Positions 51,505 to 61,994 of a stretch of 64,000 nt of DNA are shown piece after piece. The position numbers were made by a program, and so were the translations under genes. The stretch's first letter is position 1. Every line of letters starts with the position of its first letter. The notes beneath the pieces were generated by a model. It saw nothing but the letters and a program-made list of their open reading frames with translations, did not search any database and was not told the origin of the DNA. Source of the DNA: Saprolegnia diclina VS20 (taxonomy: Eukaryota > Oomycota > Saprolegniomycetes > Saprolegniales > Saprolegniaceae); contig NW_008246105.1 in assembly GCF_000281045.1 (NCBI RefSeq), positions 410,561 to 474,560 of the forward strand, read 5' to 3'.

Positions 51505-52070
51505 CGCCAAAGTGGTTGACGCTCCACGCCGCCCTCGTTACAAGAACATACCTCTCACATTCGATACGCATGGGCCGATGACGTGGCGCAACGAGCGGGC
51601 AAGATGGCAGGCAGTCAAGCGATCCACATCATTCTTCTCGTGCCAAGGCAGAAGCCACCGACGTCGCAAGGGACGCAGCTACCACATGTGTCCCGCTGTC
51701 AATGGATCTTGCAGAGACTACAGTCTGCTGTAGTACTACCATCGAGCGGGCTTGATCGGCGAAGCAGGCGTGCGCTGGGACCTCTGTCGTACTAGTAGTG
51801 CAGAAGACCACACCGTCGGATCCGACCTTGCAGTGGCCCCATGTCCGAACGGTCTGGTCTGCTTGTATTGGACGCTACGTCCTCAGATCTTAGTGGAACG
51901 CTGCCACCAAGATCTGAGGACTTGTGGCAGAAGACTTTAGTCATTGCGTTCAACGCAAAGGCGCTAGTAGACAATATATGTGGACACGAATGATGGAGAT
52001 AGTTAGCGTCTCGGTTAGTAATACGCGTAGTACTTCGAGATCGGAGTCCTCTAGGCCTAATAAATTGCAC
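51505..52070. other. Intergenic region with a strong inverted repeat
   Basis: Between the small helical gene and the eRF1 3' end. It contains the hairpin at 51879-51921 and the word ctcgttacaagaac at about 51534, also found near 4882. No gene seen. Confidence 0.5.
51879..51921. repeat. 18-bp-arm inverted repeat (hairpin), 7-nt loop
   Basis: Arms gtcctcagatcttagtgg (51879-51896) and ccaccaagatctgaggac (51904-51921) are complementary with a single mismatch around the loop aacgctg. It lies 150 bp downstream of the eRF1 stop codon and could act in 3'-end formation or be an inserted palindrome; there is no U-rich run typical of a bacterial terminator. Confidence 0.9.
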
Positions 52071-53393
52071 TTACATGAACGAGTCGTCGTCAAAGTCGTC
52101 GTCGCTGTCGCCTTCGTACTCCATCTCCATGAAGTCAACCTGCCACCGGAGAATGCCGCCAATGCCACCAAAGCCCTGGCAAAACTGCGAGCCTTCCTGG
52201 GAGCGGGCCGTGACAAACTCGAGCGCAGTACCAAACGTCTTGTAGTTGTTGGCAAACCACTCGACGAGCGGCTCCTTCTCCGTGACCTCGAGCGTCTCGC
52301 CCGTCTCGGCGTCCATAAAGTTGGCCGCGACCTTCTCCTCGGCCGGCGACAGAATCTTGTGCACTTCCTCGCCCGTCTGGTTGTTGCGCATCGAGATGCG
52401 GTGGTGCGGCAGGTCTTCCCAGAGGATGAGCGTCTCGACGGCGCCGAGCTCGAGCGCCTTCATGGTATCCGCGACACCAAAGCAGTACTTGCCAGAGTCC
52501 ATCGCGATCTCTTCCATGTATTTGCAGATGAGCTTCTTCTCCTGGACAAACTTGACGTTCGAGAGCGTGTCGGCCGCGAGCTCAATCGCCTGGTTGAAGC
52601 CGTTCTCGCCACCGTACGAGACATCGACAATCTTGACCACGATCTCCTGGAGGCGCTTGTCAAAGATATCCGACTGGTTGAGCTCGTTCTTGAAGTCGGC
52701 GGAACCGGCGAGCACGAGGTTCGTGACGTTCGGGCGGTCGTTCGTGATGAACATCTGCGTCGCCGTCTCAGCGACCTTGCGCACGTAATGCTGGCGCTTC
52801 TCGAGACGGATACGGCCGAAACGCATGGCGGACTGACCACCGCGACCGTGCTTCTTGGGCAAATCGACCGAGAACTTGTGGAGGATCTCACGCGAGTTAC
52901 CGGCGACCGTACCGTACAGCGCGCCGTTACCGTCCATGATGATGAAGCCAAAGCGATCGTTGTCCTGGAGGAGCTCGCCGAGCGCTTCCGTGTGGAACTT
53001 GTTGTCGCACATGTACAGCGACGTGTTGATGGGCTTGAACGGCTCAAAGTCAAAGTTGAGACGTTTCTCCTTGCCGTCCTCGGTCATGCACGTGCCGCAG
53101 TACATGACGAGGCCGTTCGGCGGGCACTTGGTGTACAGCTTCAGGCGCTGCTGCGTCGACGTAATAGCACCGAGCACAGACAGGCGGTTCACGCGCGACT
53201 TGATGTTCGAGGCCGTGCCATACTCGTCCTGGAGCATGCGCGCGACGCGCGAGATCTGGTCCTTGGGCGGGATCACGAGCGAGATCATGGACGTCCCGTT
53301 ACCGCGCGCGGCCTGGAGGTTCTTGATGAGCTTCTTCATCTGGAAGAGCTTCACTTGCTCTTCCTCCTTGCTCAAGCCTGCTTGCGACGACAT
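52071..53393 (-). CDS. ETF1: Eukaryotic peptide chain release factor eRF1
   Basis: A single exon, 440 aa, start ATG 53393. Domain N has the stop-codon decoding motifs TASNIKS and YMCDNKF. Domain M has [14 protein letters not shown] with the universal GGQ loop that triggers peptidyl-tRNA hydrolysis. Domain C continues with [20 protein letters not shown] and [16 protein letters not shown] and ends in the usual acidic tail ([14 protein letters not shown]). It recognises all three stop codons with eRF3 on the ribosome. NIKS and YxCxxxF are canonical, so the standard genetic code is expected, in keeping with TAA, TAG and TGA all ending genes here. Confidence 0.97.
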   Translation of the reverse strand: MSSQAGLSKEEEQVKLFQMKKLIKNLQAARGNGTSMISLVIPPKDQISRVARMLQDEYGTASNIKSRVNRLSVLGAITSTQQRLKLYTKCPPNGLVMYCGTCMTEDGKEKRLNFDFEPFKPINTSLYMCDNKFHTEALGELLQDNDRFGFIIMDGNGALYGTVAGNSREILHKFSVDLPKKHGRGGQSAMRFGRIRLEKRQHYVRKVAETATQMFITNDRPNVTNLVLAGSADFKNELNQSDIFDKRLQEIVVKIVDVSYGGENGFNQAIELAADTLSNVKFVQEKKLICKYMEEIAMDSGKYCFGVADTMKALELGAVETLILWEDLPHHRISMRNNQTGEEVHKILSPAEEKVAANFMDAETGETLEVTEKEPLVEWFANNYKTFGTALEFVTARSQEGSQFCQGFGGIGGILRWQVDFMEMEYEGDSDDDFDDDSFM

Positions 53394-54358
53394 CTTGGCT
53401 GCTTCTTCCTTCGGGTCGCGATGGCGAAATGGGCTCGAGGACCACCAAAATTAGACTGGGGCTGCCCTTTCCGGCATTAAATTGGCAGCGGTTTTCATCC
53501 CCCTTTGTATTTTATAATGTGTCTATTTCTACGACATTTTTAAAATAGCTCGTTCTATGTATGCCATGACCCGGCTCCATAGTTATTGAATAAAATATTC
53601 AACCCCATTGCATTATATATTGCCCAAAATAAAATACATAAAAAGCCACCACGCCCAGTCTATTAAAAATGGATTTTCTTGAAATTTTATTGCTGATGGA
53701 CGCTGCTTCGTGCTGCAAACGCCGCATATTTTTATTCGCAATTTAATGCGCCCCGACAGCGCTCCACGTTGCGCTGCACAAATCGAGTGGCCCTCGCAGT
53801 CCAGGCACCGGCGTTAAAGCGTTAAACCTCTCAAAACGCATATAACCCATCGCGACCGACATACAAGGGAGCGCACTCGTTCGACAAGGAGGTTGACACC
53901 GTTCCACGAGCGACCATCGCTCGCAGAGTCAGGCTCCAAGGTCACTCACACCTGTCGCAAGCTGTGCATCCTCCTTGACGCCGCATGAAGAACACTTGGG
54001 GAGTTCCAAGTCACGGTCCATTCTCGCTTCTTCTCGGGCTTTGGAGAAAGTGCTTTTTAGGACTTTGCCAAGATCGTCCAGGCGTTATATTTATTTATAG
54101 AGTTAAACGCGATTGACCTCTCTCTTCCCACCGCATGACAATCAGCAACGATGTTAAGCGTCAACCAGGTGCCCAAGCGTACCTCCATCGATTTGGCCCT
54201 CGAGCACGTGATGATCCTGGTCAGTAGCGTCGTCAATGACGTCCGGCTCGCGTGATGAAGTGGCTGATGTTGGCGACATGCAATTTAAAAGGGTATCAAG
54301 TCTCGCAGGATTGGCGCCGGGTTCAAGGTGTGATATTCGTGCATCATCGCTCGGGACC
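53394..54358. other. AT-rich intergenic region
   Basis: Upstream of eRF1 and of the 7TM gene. About 53480-53760 is strikingly AT-rich compared with the rest of the window. No coding frame, tRNA or repeat array was recognised. Confidence 0.6.
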
Positions 54359-55441
54359 ATGAGCGGCAACGCCACCATCGGTACGTCGGAACCTCGCGCG
54401 CTTGAGGCTCACGCGCCGCTAGTGCCCGTGATCCACCTCGAGTTCCACTACAAGCAGTTCGATACCTTCCTCGCGGTCGGCTATGCAATCGCAACGCTGC
54501 TCGCGTTCTGGGTGCTCTGCTGCCACATGAGCGGCTCGGCGCGGGACCCGGGCACGACAGGCTTCTTCACGCTCATGTCGCTCGCCGCGCTCGTGCGCTC
54601 GGTATGGTACGCCACACCCTACAGCGTGCACGTCTCGGGCTACGTGCCGCAGCGCGTCTACATCTTTGACGACGGCTGGTACATGCTCTTCATCTCCGAG
54701 ATCGCCGAGATGGCCGGTACGTACATCCTGTACACGGTCTTCATCCTCATGGTGGTTTTCTGGGCCGACATCTTGCATGGGTCCGGATCCTTCGGAGTGG
54801 TCGGATGCTGATACTGGAGTAGGGCGTTTGACCGGCAGGACGCGCCGACGTACCCGATGCGGGTGTTTGCGACGCTCTGCTTCCTCCTCGGCATTGCGGT
54901 CTCGACGGGCTTTGCGCTCTTTGGCTGCAGCCGCATCGACTCGCTCTGGCTGCTCATGTACAACGACATCGTTGTCGTCGTCCTCTCGCTCGTGACGTTC
55001 GTGTTTGTCGCGATCTTTGCCTGCCGCATGCGCACGGTGCTCATCGCGATCCTCGAAGTGAGCCAGGTCGAGACCACTGCGCGCATCCAGACGGTCACGC
55101 GCACGGGCTTCATCTGCTGCCTCTTTCTGCTGCTGAATGCGTGCTTTGCCCTCGTGATGACATACCACATGTACGAGCTCCAGTTTGATGCGTCGATCCC
55201 GACCGGCTCGACCCAGTGGTTCCTCTTCATCATGGCCAAGCACCTCATGGAAATCTGCGTGCTCTACTTCCTCCTCTGGACGCTCTGGAGCACGTCGCCG
55301 CCGGACGAGCCGCACATGTCGGGCAAGTCCCAAGCCGACCGCCGCCAGTACGAGAAGATCCCAGAGCTCGAAGACCAAGCGCAGAAGACGCTCACGACGA
55401 CCAACAATGGATCCGGCCGGCATTATCACGAGAATTTGTAA
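54359..55441 (+). CDS. Seven-transmembrane THH1/TOM1/TOM3-like protein
   Basis: Two exons joined by a 43-nt intron (about 54780-54823). ATG 54359 starts MSGNATIGTSEPRALEAHA. Seven hydrophobic helices follow: FLAVGYAIATLLAFWVLCC, GFFTLMSLAALVRSVWYA, WYMLFISEIAEMAG/TYILYTVFILMVVFWADIL, MRVFATLCFLLGIAVSTGF, VVVVLSLVTFVFVAIFACR, TGFICCLFLLLNACFALVM and LMEICVLYFLLWTLWS. The FWADILH step after TM3 and the overall pattern resemble the THH1/TOM1/TOM3 domain (7TM membrane proteins of tonoplast or endosomes, distantly GPCR-like). The cytosolic tail is polar. The family assignment is moderate; the 7TM topology is firm. Confidence 0.7.
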
Positions 55442-55650
55442 CCCAAGATACGCAGGGCCGTGTACTCGTGTGTGATTGGCCAGTTTATATGCGACATGTC
55501 CGGAAAGCACCAATCACATACGTCGATATGACGTGGCAGCTCAGAACGATGCCTCTGCGGTAGCTGGTTTGATGGTGCAATCTAGCGACGCAACAACGTA
55601 CGAACGAAAGTAGTGCGTGCAAACACATATATACTTTTAGGGCTTTGTCG

Positions 55651-56966
55651 TTACGCGTGGTCGTCGGTCAAATCGTCGTTGAGGTTCACATGAAGCTCCT
55701 TGGCGACTTGCAGCATGTCCTTGTCACCGCGGCCGCTCACGTTGATAACGATGACCTTGCCAGGGCCGAGCTCAGCGGCCAGCTTGAGACCATACGAGAT
55801 CGCGTGGGAGCTCTCGAGGGCAGGGATGATACCTTCCTGCTTGCAGCAAATTTGAAACCCTTCGAGCGCCTCCTTGTCCGTGATGCTCACGTACGTCGCG
55901 CGGCCCGAGTCCTTGAGGAAGGCGTGCTCGGGGCCAACGCCAGCGTAGTCGAGACCGGCCGACACACTGTGCGTCTCGATGACCTGGCCGGCGGCGTCTT
56001 GCATGACGTACGTCTTTGTGCCGTGGAGCACACCGATGCGGCCGCCGACAATCGTCGACGAGTGGCGACCCGTGTCGACGCCTTCGCCACCGGCCTCGAC
56101 GCCGTAGATAGCAACGTCGTTGTCCTTGGCGAACGGGTGGAACATGCCGATAGCGTTGCTGCCGCCGCCGACACACGCCACAATGGCATCGGGAAGGCGC
56201 CCGATCTCTTCGTTGAGCTGGGCCTTGATCTCGCGGCCAATAATCGTCTGGAAGTCCCGCACGATTGTCGGGAACGGGTGCGGGCCGATCGCCGACCCAA
56301 TGATGTAGTGCGTCGAGTCGACGTTGGCGACCCAGTCGCGGAGCGCTTCGTTCACTGCGTCCTTGAGCGTCATGGAGCCCGACTTGACGGCCACGACCTT
56401 GGCGCCGAGCATCTTCATGCGGAAGACGTTGAGCGATTGGCGCTAGGAAAGATGATGAGGACGAGTACAAAGGGGGTGGAGTGTGTTACCTGCGTGTCTT
56501 CATACCCCATGTACACGGTGCAGTCGAGGTCCAAGAGCGCGCACGCCGTGGCCGTCGCGACACCGTGCTGACCCGCGCCCGTCTCGGCAATAATACGGCG
56601 CTTTCCGAGGCGACGGGCCAAGACCGCTTGCCCGATCGCGTTGTTGATCTTGTGCGCGCCCGTGTGCGCGAGGTCTTCGCGCTTGAGGTAAATGTCGGCG
56701 CCGCCGGCGAGCGCCGTGAGCCGCTTCGCAAGGTACAGCGGCGTCGGGCGGCCAATGTAGTCGCGGCCAAGCTTCTCGAGCTCTTCGCGGAACGACGGGT
56801 CCTGCGTCGCCTTGACGTACTCGTCGATGAGCTGGTGGTGCGCGGCGATGAGCGTCTCGGCCACAAAGCAGCCGCCAAACTGGCCAAAGTACGCGTTGAG
56901 CTCCTCCTTGCTGTTGTAGACCGGCGGCGCGTTCGAGACGGCGAGGTACTTGGACGGCGTCGACAT
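55651..56966 (-). CDS. trpB: Tryptophan synthase beta subunit
   Basis: Two exons with a 50-nt intron near 56493-56444. ATG 56966 ([12 protein letters not shown]). PLP-binding Lys in [15 protein letters not shown], then [36 protein letters not shown], the phosphate loop [57 protein letters not shown] and SGRGDKD. All active-site motifs of canonical TrpB are present. The enzyme condenses indole with serine to tryptophan. It is about 420 aa with no alpha domain, so it is a stand-alone beta subunit rather than a fungal-type alpha-beta fusion; no trpA is in the window. No plastid-like presequence is obvious. Confidence 0.95.
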
Positions 56967-57974
56967 GGGTCGGAGCGAAGATTTCTAATAATGCGCCTTC
57001 CTCTGCCACGCCCGTGGATCGTCCGGATACGGATAAAAAGGCGCGGGCCAATCAGACACGCGTCAAGGTGAATGCGCATTGCAGCACGTGTTCCTGAGGT
57101 CGCGTGGCGCGTGGGGAAGTTTCCGCGGCGCCGCCGATGCGCAATCCGGCGCCGGCGCCCGCATGGCGCCGGAAGGTCCCCGAAGCCGGCCCAGTCGGCC
57201 CACAACGATGTAGGACGATGGAAGCGGCTGTTGAAAAGACGGGAATCCTCTGGGCATCCGTGGCTGGGCTTGCGCCTCGACGAGCTTCAGAGTGAGCGCA
57301 GTTTGGACTGCGTCGTCGATCGTGACCGCTTCGACTATCGCACAAGATACATGTACCCCATCATCACGAGGAAGTTGGAGCTTACTAGCGTTGGTACAGT
57401 TGCTAGTAGCCTGCAGACGAGCACAGTGGTCGTTCGTTGGACGCATGTTCCCACGCGACTGGGGTCGTTCGTTGGACGCATGTTCCCACGCGACTGGTGA
57501 CGGTGTCTCTAAGCCCATCACACATAGCGTCGAAAGCTGTCATTTCGGGGCTCGGTACGGAGCCAAGTACGCAAGAGGAAGCGTTTCCTGCAGGTGCACT
57601 CGGTGGAGCTGTGCGCTGCTTTGTCGAGGATGGCTCTATGCAGACAACATGTATAGCATTGAATTTCCACAAAACTCTAACGGCAGTGCGCCATAAACTC
57701 GGAGCAAGTGCGTGAACGTGTACATTTTGTCTATCTATTGTTGATGCCAGTGTTGCATAAGCGTCTAAGACCTTAGAGCAGCCAAGTGCTACTAGAAGTG
57801 GGGCGTTTGGTCGCCATTCAAAGTTGTTAACGGTTGACCTTGAGAGCCCAATGACGTGCTCCTCAAAGTCTTCTATGTTGATTGCATTTGGTCGCCAACT
57901 GTAGACGTAGTCAAGCTGCATTAATCTACGGTAATTGAAACGAGGTTTATATACAGGACATCCTCGTCGACACG
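56967..57974. other. Intergenic region with 35-bp tandem repeat
   Basis: Between trpB and the mucin-like gene. It contains the repeat at 57429-57497. Several open frames cross it but none shows a domain. Confidence 0.5.
57429..57497. repeat. 35-bp tandem duplication
   Basis: The unit gtcgttcgttggacgcatgt... (35 bp) occurs at 57429-57463 and again at 57464-57497, the last base of the second copy missing. Confidence 0.9.
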
Positions 57975-59069
57975 TTAAGGGTGGCTCCAACGCGATGGCA
58001 CAGTCGTTGGCTCGGACGCGTTGGAGCTGCTGCTGGACGAGCCTTCCTTCGGCCCCCACACGGAATCATGCGGCGCAGACGCGTTCTTCGTCGAGTCTGA
58101 CGATGAGATGTTCGACGGGACCACAAAGATGTGCCCAGCCACCTCCTTGGTCGTTGCTGAGGCAGATGTAGGCGCTGCGGTTGATGTCGTCGGCGCTGGG
58201 GTCGTCGTCGTCGGCTTCGGGGTCGTCGTCGTCGGCTTCGGGGTTTCCGTTGTCGGCTTGGGCGTCTCCGTCGTCGGCTTGGGCGTCTCCGTCGTCGGCT
58301 TGGGCGTCTCCGTCGTCGGCTTGGGTGTTTGTGTGGTCGGCTTGGGCGTTTCTGTGGTCGGCTTGGGCGTCACTGTTGTTACTGTCGGGGTAGTGTCCGC
58401 CGACGCATTCGTCTTCGAAGCGGGCAACACGACGATCGAGGACGAGTTCAACGAAACACTAGGCGTTGGCGCCACAGTCGCCGGCTTGGTCGTCGACGGA
58501 GCAGGCGTCAACGGGGCAGAGGTGGAAGGCGAAGGTGTCGAAGGGGCCGATGTCGACGGGGTTGACGTCACATCCGAGTGCGTCGGAGCCTGCGTCGGGA
58601 CCGTCGTTGGGGTGAGAGTCACAAAGCCGTGGGTCGCGTTCGAGGACGAGTTGACACCCAGAAGCGCAGGGCGGGTCGTCGAGTTGTCGTTCTTGGCGCC
58701 TGTGACCGTCGCCCAGGCCTTGGACACCTGGTCCGGGTTGAGCACCGCGACAACGACGCCCGACGTCACGAGGAGCGTCGCGAGCACCGCGAGGTACTTG
58801 CGCCCGTTGCCACCGCTCTTTTCGTACTTTTCTTTTTTGTTTTCCTTTTCGACAGGCGCCTCCTTGCCAATGAGCTCCGCGTCGCTCTTGGTCGAGCTCT
58901 TGGTGCTCGCGAGCTCAATGTCGTCGATGCCGGCGTCGTCCGCCGTGTTCTTCTCCGAGGCCTTGAGCAGCTCCGAGTCCTCAAAGACGTCCTTGGCGCC
59001 GGCCACGGGCGTCATCGCCGGGCCCGTCGTGAAGGCGGCGGGCGTCTCGACCGGCTCCGGTCGCATCAT
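57975..59069 (-). CDS. Mucin-like type II membrane protein with TPKPTTE repeats
   Basis: A single exon of about 364 aa; the first real ATGs are at 59069 and 59066 (MMRPEPVETPAAF). The N-terminal about 90 residues are acidic and cytosolic in character (DAGIDDIELASTKSSTKS; KENKKEKYEKSGG). One transmembrane helix follows (YLAVLATLLVTSGVVVAVL), then about 250 residues of Thr/Ser/Pro-rich sequence with about eight TPKPTTE/T heptads (DNA repeat about 58195-58375) and N-glycosylation sites (NSSSN, NISSS, NAS). It looks like a heavily O-glycosylated cell-surface or wall-associated protein with an N-in/C-out topology. No catalytic or lectin domain. Confidence 0.7.
   Translation of the reverse strand: MMRPEPVETPAAFTTGPAMTPVAGAKDVFEDSELLKASEKNTADDAGIDDIELASTKSSTKSDAELIGKEAPVEKENKKEKYEKSGGNGRKYLAVLATLLVTSGVVVAVLNPDQVSKAWATVTGAKNDNSTTRPALLGVNSSSNATHGFVTLTPTTVPTQAPTHSDVTSTPSTSAPSTPSPSTSAPLTPAPSTTKPATVAPTPSVSLNSSSIVVLPASKTNASADTTPTVTTVTPKPTTETPKPTTQTPKPTTETPKPTTETPKPTTETPKPTTETPKPTTTTPKPTTTTPAPTTSTAAPTSASATTKEVAGHIFVVPSNISSSDSTKNASAPHDSVWGPKEGSSSSSSNASEPTTVPSRWSHP
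58195..58375. repeat. 21-bp coding repeat (TPKPTTE heptads)
   Basis: About eight imperfect copies of a 21-bp unit (ggcttgggcgtctccgtcgt + 1) encode the Thr/Pro heptads of the mucin-like gene. Near-identity of adjacent copies suggests recent slippage. Confidence 0.85.
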
Positions 59070-59952
59070 CGTCACTGCGCGAATCAGGTCACTCCTTTGA
59101 AAATGGACACGCTAGTATCCGGACCACATTTCACTTGCGACACGCCGCCAGTATTTTATTGAAGTACAGGCAATCCATACAAATATCAAGTCTACCGATT
59201 GCAATGGCAATTAAAATAGTGGACAAGCCGAACCGGTTCGGGAGAGATGGTAGCTGGAGTGTTTGCTCTTTCTGTTTAAAACACTGTATCTTTGGTCGTG
59301 TTGACGTGGCATCCGAGAGTCCTCAGCCCCTTGAACCTTGCGATGAGGGGCTGGGATAATCTGCCATAGCTCTTGCGTGTACATGCCAAGTCGAAGGTCG
59401 AGCTGTTTGACTTTTGAAATGGAGGGATGCTCACGGGGGTTAAATCCGAGAGCTTTGGACTCGACCCCTTCTCATGCCTTGCCAGGACAGGGGGGCCAGG
59501 TGCGGATGAAGAGAAATGTCATGCTGGACCAAGCACGCTTTTTCAACCCAAATGTTGCCAATGGACCCAAGACCAGTATCGTGTGGACGCATGGAGCTCT
59601 TCCGTGCGGACGATTCACGATGTTGGGAGCGTCTCGCTTTCGTTTTCATGGTGCAATAAGCTCTGCGTGTGCGCTTCTATGCATGTACGTACCCATTTTA
59701 AACCACTAGCACGATGGTGTTGCAAGCATCGAGATGGAATTGCGCTGTTTGCTCTTCGCTTACTTGTGCAGCGCTGGTCACTGCACACGCAAGAATGGGA
59801 CGGAAGAGCCAGACGCTTGGTCCACGTTCCGCTCTCACCTGTTGCATTGCGTGTATAAAACACGTTGCAGGTAGCCAATCAGAAAGAGGCAATTGACTGG
59901 TCATAAACTTTGAAAAAGCGCCAAGTCGGTGCCAAACGCGATCTGCCGCAGC
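59070..59952. other. Divergent intergenic region
   Basis: Between the mucin-like gene and TSR2. No gene, repeat or RNA recognised. Confidence 0.5.
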
Positions 59953-60549
59953 ATGTCCGACATCTTGAACACAATCGTGGCCGCCCAGGCGCCGCCTTCG
60001 AACCAGTGGGAGTACTTTGAGCTTGGCGTGAAGCTCACGCTTGCGCGATGGACGGCGCTCCGCATGGCCATGGAAGGCGAGTGGGGCGGCGGCGACATGA
60101 AGCGCAAGTGCGAGATTCTCCTCGAGGAAATCCTCCACCTCTTCAAGTACCAGAAGCAGGTGCTCTTTGACGACTTGGCCGTGAACATTGAAGACTACAT
60201 TGAGAGCGAGTTTGGCCTCGTGTGCGAAGATGGCAGTGTCGACGAAGTGGCCAAGGTGCTTTGCGCCTGCGCCGAAGAGTGCAAGCAGGGCCAGATCGAG
60301 CGCATCCGCCAGCTCAAGGAACAGTTCGAGACCTCGACGTTCGCAATCGACCTGAAGCGCGCCAAGATCCAGCAGGAGCAAGAGTTTCTGCAGCGCGCGG
60401 CCATGGTCGCCGAGAACGGCGGTGAAATGGAAGTCGACGACACGCCGGCGGTCGACGAGGACGGCTTCCAAACGATTCGTCGCTCGACGCGCAAGAAGGC
60501 ACAGCCCAAGTTTTACGATCCTGCAGTCCAATTCCCCGGCGCTCAGTAA
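59953..60549 (+). CDS. TSR2: Pre-rRNA-processing protein TSR2
   Basis: A single exon, 198 aa, from ATG 59953 (MSDILNTIVAAQ). The WGG domain shows ALRMAMEGEWGGGDMKRKCE and LEEILHLFKYQKQVLFDDLA, followed by helices with several cysteines (VLCACAEECKQGQ) and the C-terminal DEDGFQTIRRSTRKKA element. TSR2 in other eukaryotes is the chaperone/escortin of ribosomal protein eS26 and acts in 20S pre-rRNA processing. Length and motif order fit. The in-frame ATG at 59929 is less likely because homologues begin near MSDI. Confidence 0.88.
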   Translation: MSDILNTIVAAQAPPSNQWEYFELGVKLTLARWTALRMAMEGEWGGGDMKRKCEILLEEILHLFKYQKQVLFDDLAVNIEDYIESEFGLVCEDGSVDEVAKVLCACAEECKQGQIERIRQLKEQFETSTFAIDLKRAKIQQEQEFLQRAAMVAENGGEMEVDDTPAVDEDGFQTIRRSTRKKAQPKFYDPAVQFPGAQ

Positions 60550-60938
60550 ACCCAAATGTATCTATGCTCGCACGCGACTCTTCCAATATTGCATCTCATT
60601 TTGTACACACTTCGCCTGCGCAGCGCACTCCCACACTGCGCCCAGATAATTACACTACCTTTGAGGATCTCCAGGAGCGGCGTCAACGTGCGCAGGCCCA
60701 CACAGCGCTGTTGGCGGCCAGCGGCGCCGCAGTGTGCGCACCTCACACTAATTGCGGCAGATCCCATCAATGTACCCGTACACGTACATTGTACTGTAAT
60801 GTACGCCTTTTGGTATCTGTAATATATCAAGATCGATGGGAATGTACGGTAATGGACGATCCTGTGATTACCGGAGGCAATATTTTGGCTGGCCAACACT
60901 GCGAGACCAACCAACTCGAGCTTTCTTCGTAAATAGCG
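60550..60938. other. Intergenic region
   Basis: Between TSR2 and mitochondrial uL4. It has AT-rich stretches near 60790-60830 (gtacattgtactgtaatgtac is partly palindromic). No gene seen. Confidence 0.5.
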
Positions 60939-61926
60939 ATGTCGCTTGTCCGTGCCTTCCAAGCCCTCCGCGTGGCGGCGCCCGCCCGCGCCTTCTCGGC
61001 GGCTGCCTCGCTGCCCGCCAACCTTCTCTTGGCCCAGGAGAAGCCCAAGCCGGAGCCTCGCTTCGTGACCCGCGAGCCGCTCACCTTTGACGCGGCTGGC
61101 AACGTGCAGGCCAAGCTCCTCTCGTTCACGGACGGCTCGGAAGTTGGCACGCTCGCGTTGAACCGCAGGTAGACAAGATGCAACTGGCTTCAAGACCTCA
61201 TGCGCGTATCGTAGCGTCTTTGGCGCCCCGATCCGCAAGGACATCTTGCACCGCGTCGTCAAGTGGCAATTGGCCAACCGCCGGTCGGGCAACCACAAGA
61301 CGAAGACCCGCTCGGAAGTGAGCGGCTCGACGCGCAAGGCATGGGCACAGAAGGGTTCGGGCCGCGCCCGTGTCGGCAACATCCGGTACGTTCGCCTCTC
61401 GCAGCCATGGTTGCCTCATGCGTGCCTTGCCCAGTCCGCCGCAGTGGCGAGGTGGTTACCGCGCTCACGGCCCCGTCGTGCGCGACCACTCGTACAGCTT
61501 GCCCAAGAAGGGTACGTCCTATGTTCTGTAAAGCTCCTTCGACTCATGCACGTGTGCAGTCCGTGCCATGGGCCTCCGCGTTGCGCTCTCGACTAAGCTC
61601 GCCGAAGGCAAGTTGGCGATCGTCAAGGAGCTCGACGTCGAGGTTAGACAATGCTGCCACCTAGTCTCTTGTCTCATCGGCCTTTTGTGTAGACGGGCAA
61701 GACCAAGTCGATGAAGGCCTTGTTGGAAGCCAAGGGCTGGGACGACGCGCTCTTCGTTGACGGCGAGGAAGCGCCCAAGAACTTTGTGCTTGCGACGCGC
61801 AACCTCGCGCGCGTCGACGTCCTCCGCGAGCACCAGGTCAACGTGTACTCGATCCTGCACAAGGACATCCTCGTCCTTTCGGAGAAGACGGTCAAGTACC
61901 TCGAGGAGCGCTTGGCCGTCGAGTAA
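60939..61926 (+). CDS. MRPL4: Mitochondrial large-subunit ribosomal protein uL4 (MRPL4)
   Basis: About five short exons from ATG 60939. The N-terminus [20 protein letters not shown] is an Arg/Ala-rich mitochondrial presequence. uL4 blocks follow: [94 protein letters not shown], then [19 protein letters not shown] and [19 protein letters not shown], ending TAA at 61926. The K-WxKGtGrAR motif and [10 protein letters not shown] region identify uL4, which lines the peptide exit tunnel. Introns near 61168-61215, 61384-61435, 61516-61560 and 61642-61692. Confidence 0.9.
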
Positions 61927-61994
61927 GACGCCGTCGACCGTTGACTCGAGTTCGTAGTAGAAGAAGTAGATAACGCAAACGAACTCCTCTGTTC

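Noticed and set aside
51924-53480. 518-codon plus-strand open frame
   Set aside because: Antisense shadow of eRF1, with the same strand-composition artefact.
54419-55513. 364-codon minus-strand open frame
   Set aside because: Antisense to the 7TM gene; only His/Arg/Glu-rich shadow sequence.
57403-58059. 218-codon minus-strand frame overlapping the mucin-like gene end
   Set aside because: It overlaps a better-supported gene in another frame and spans the 35-bp duplication.
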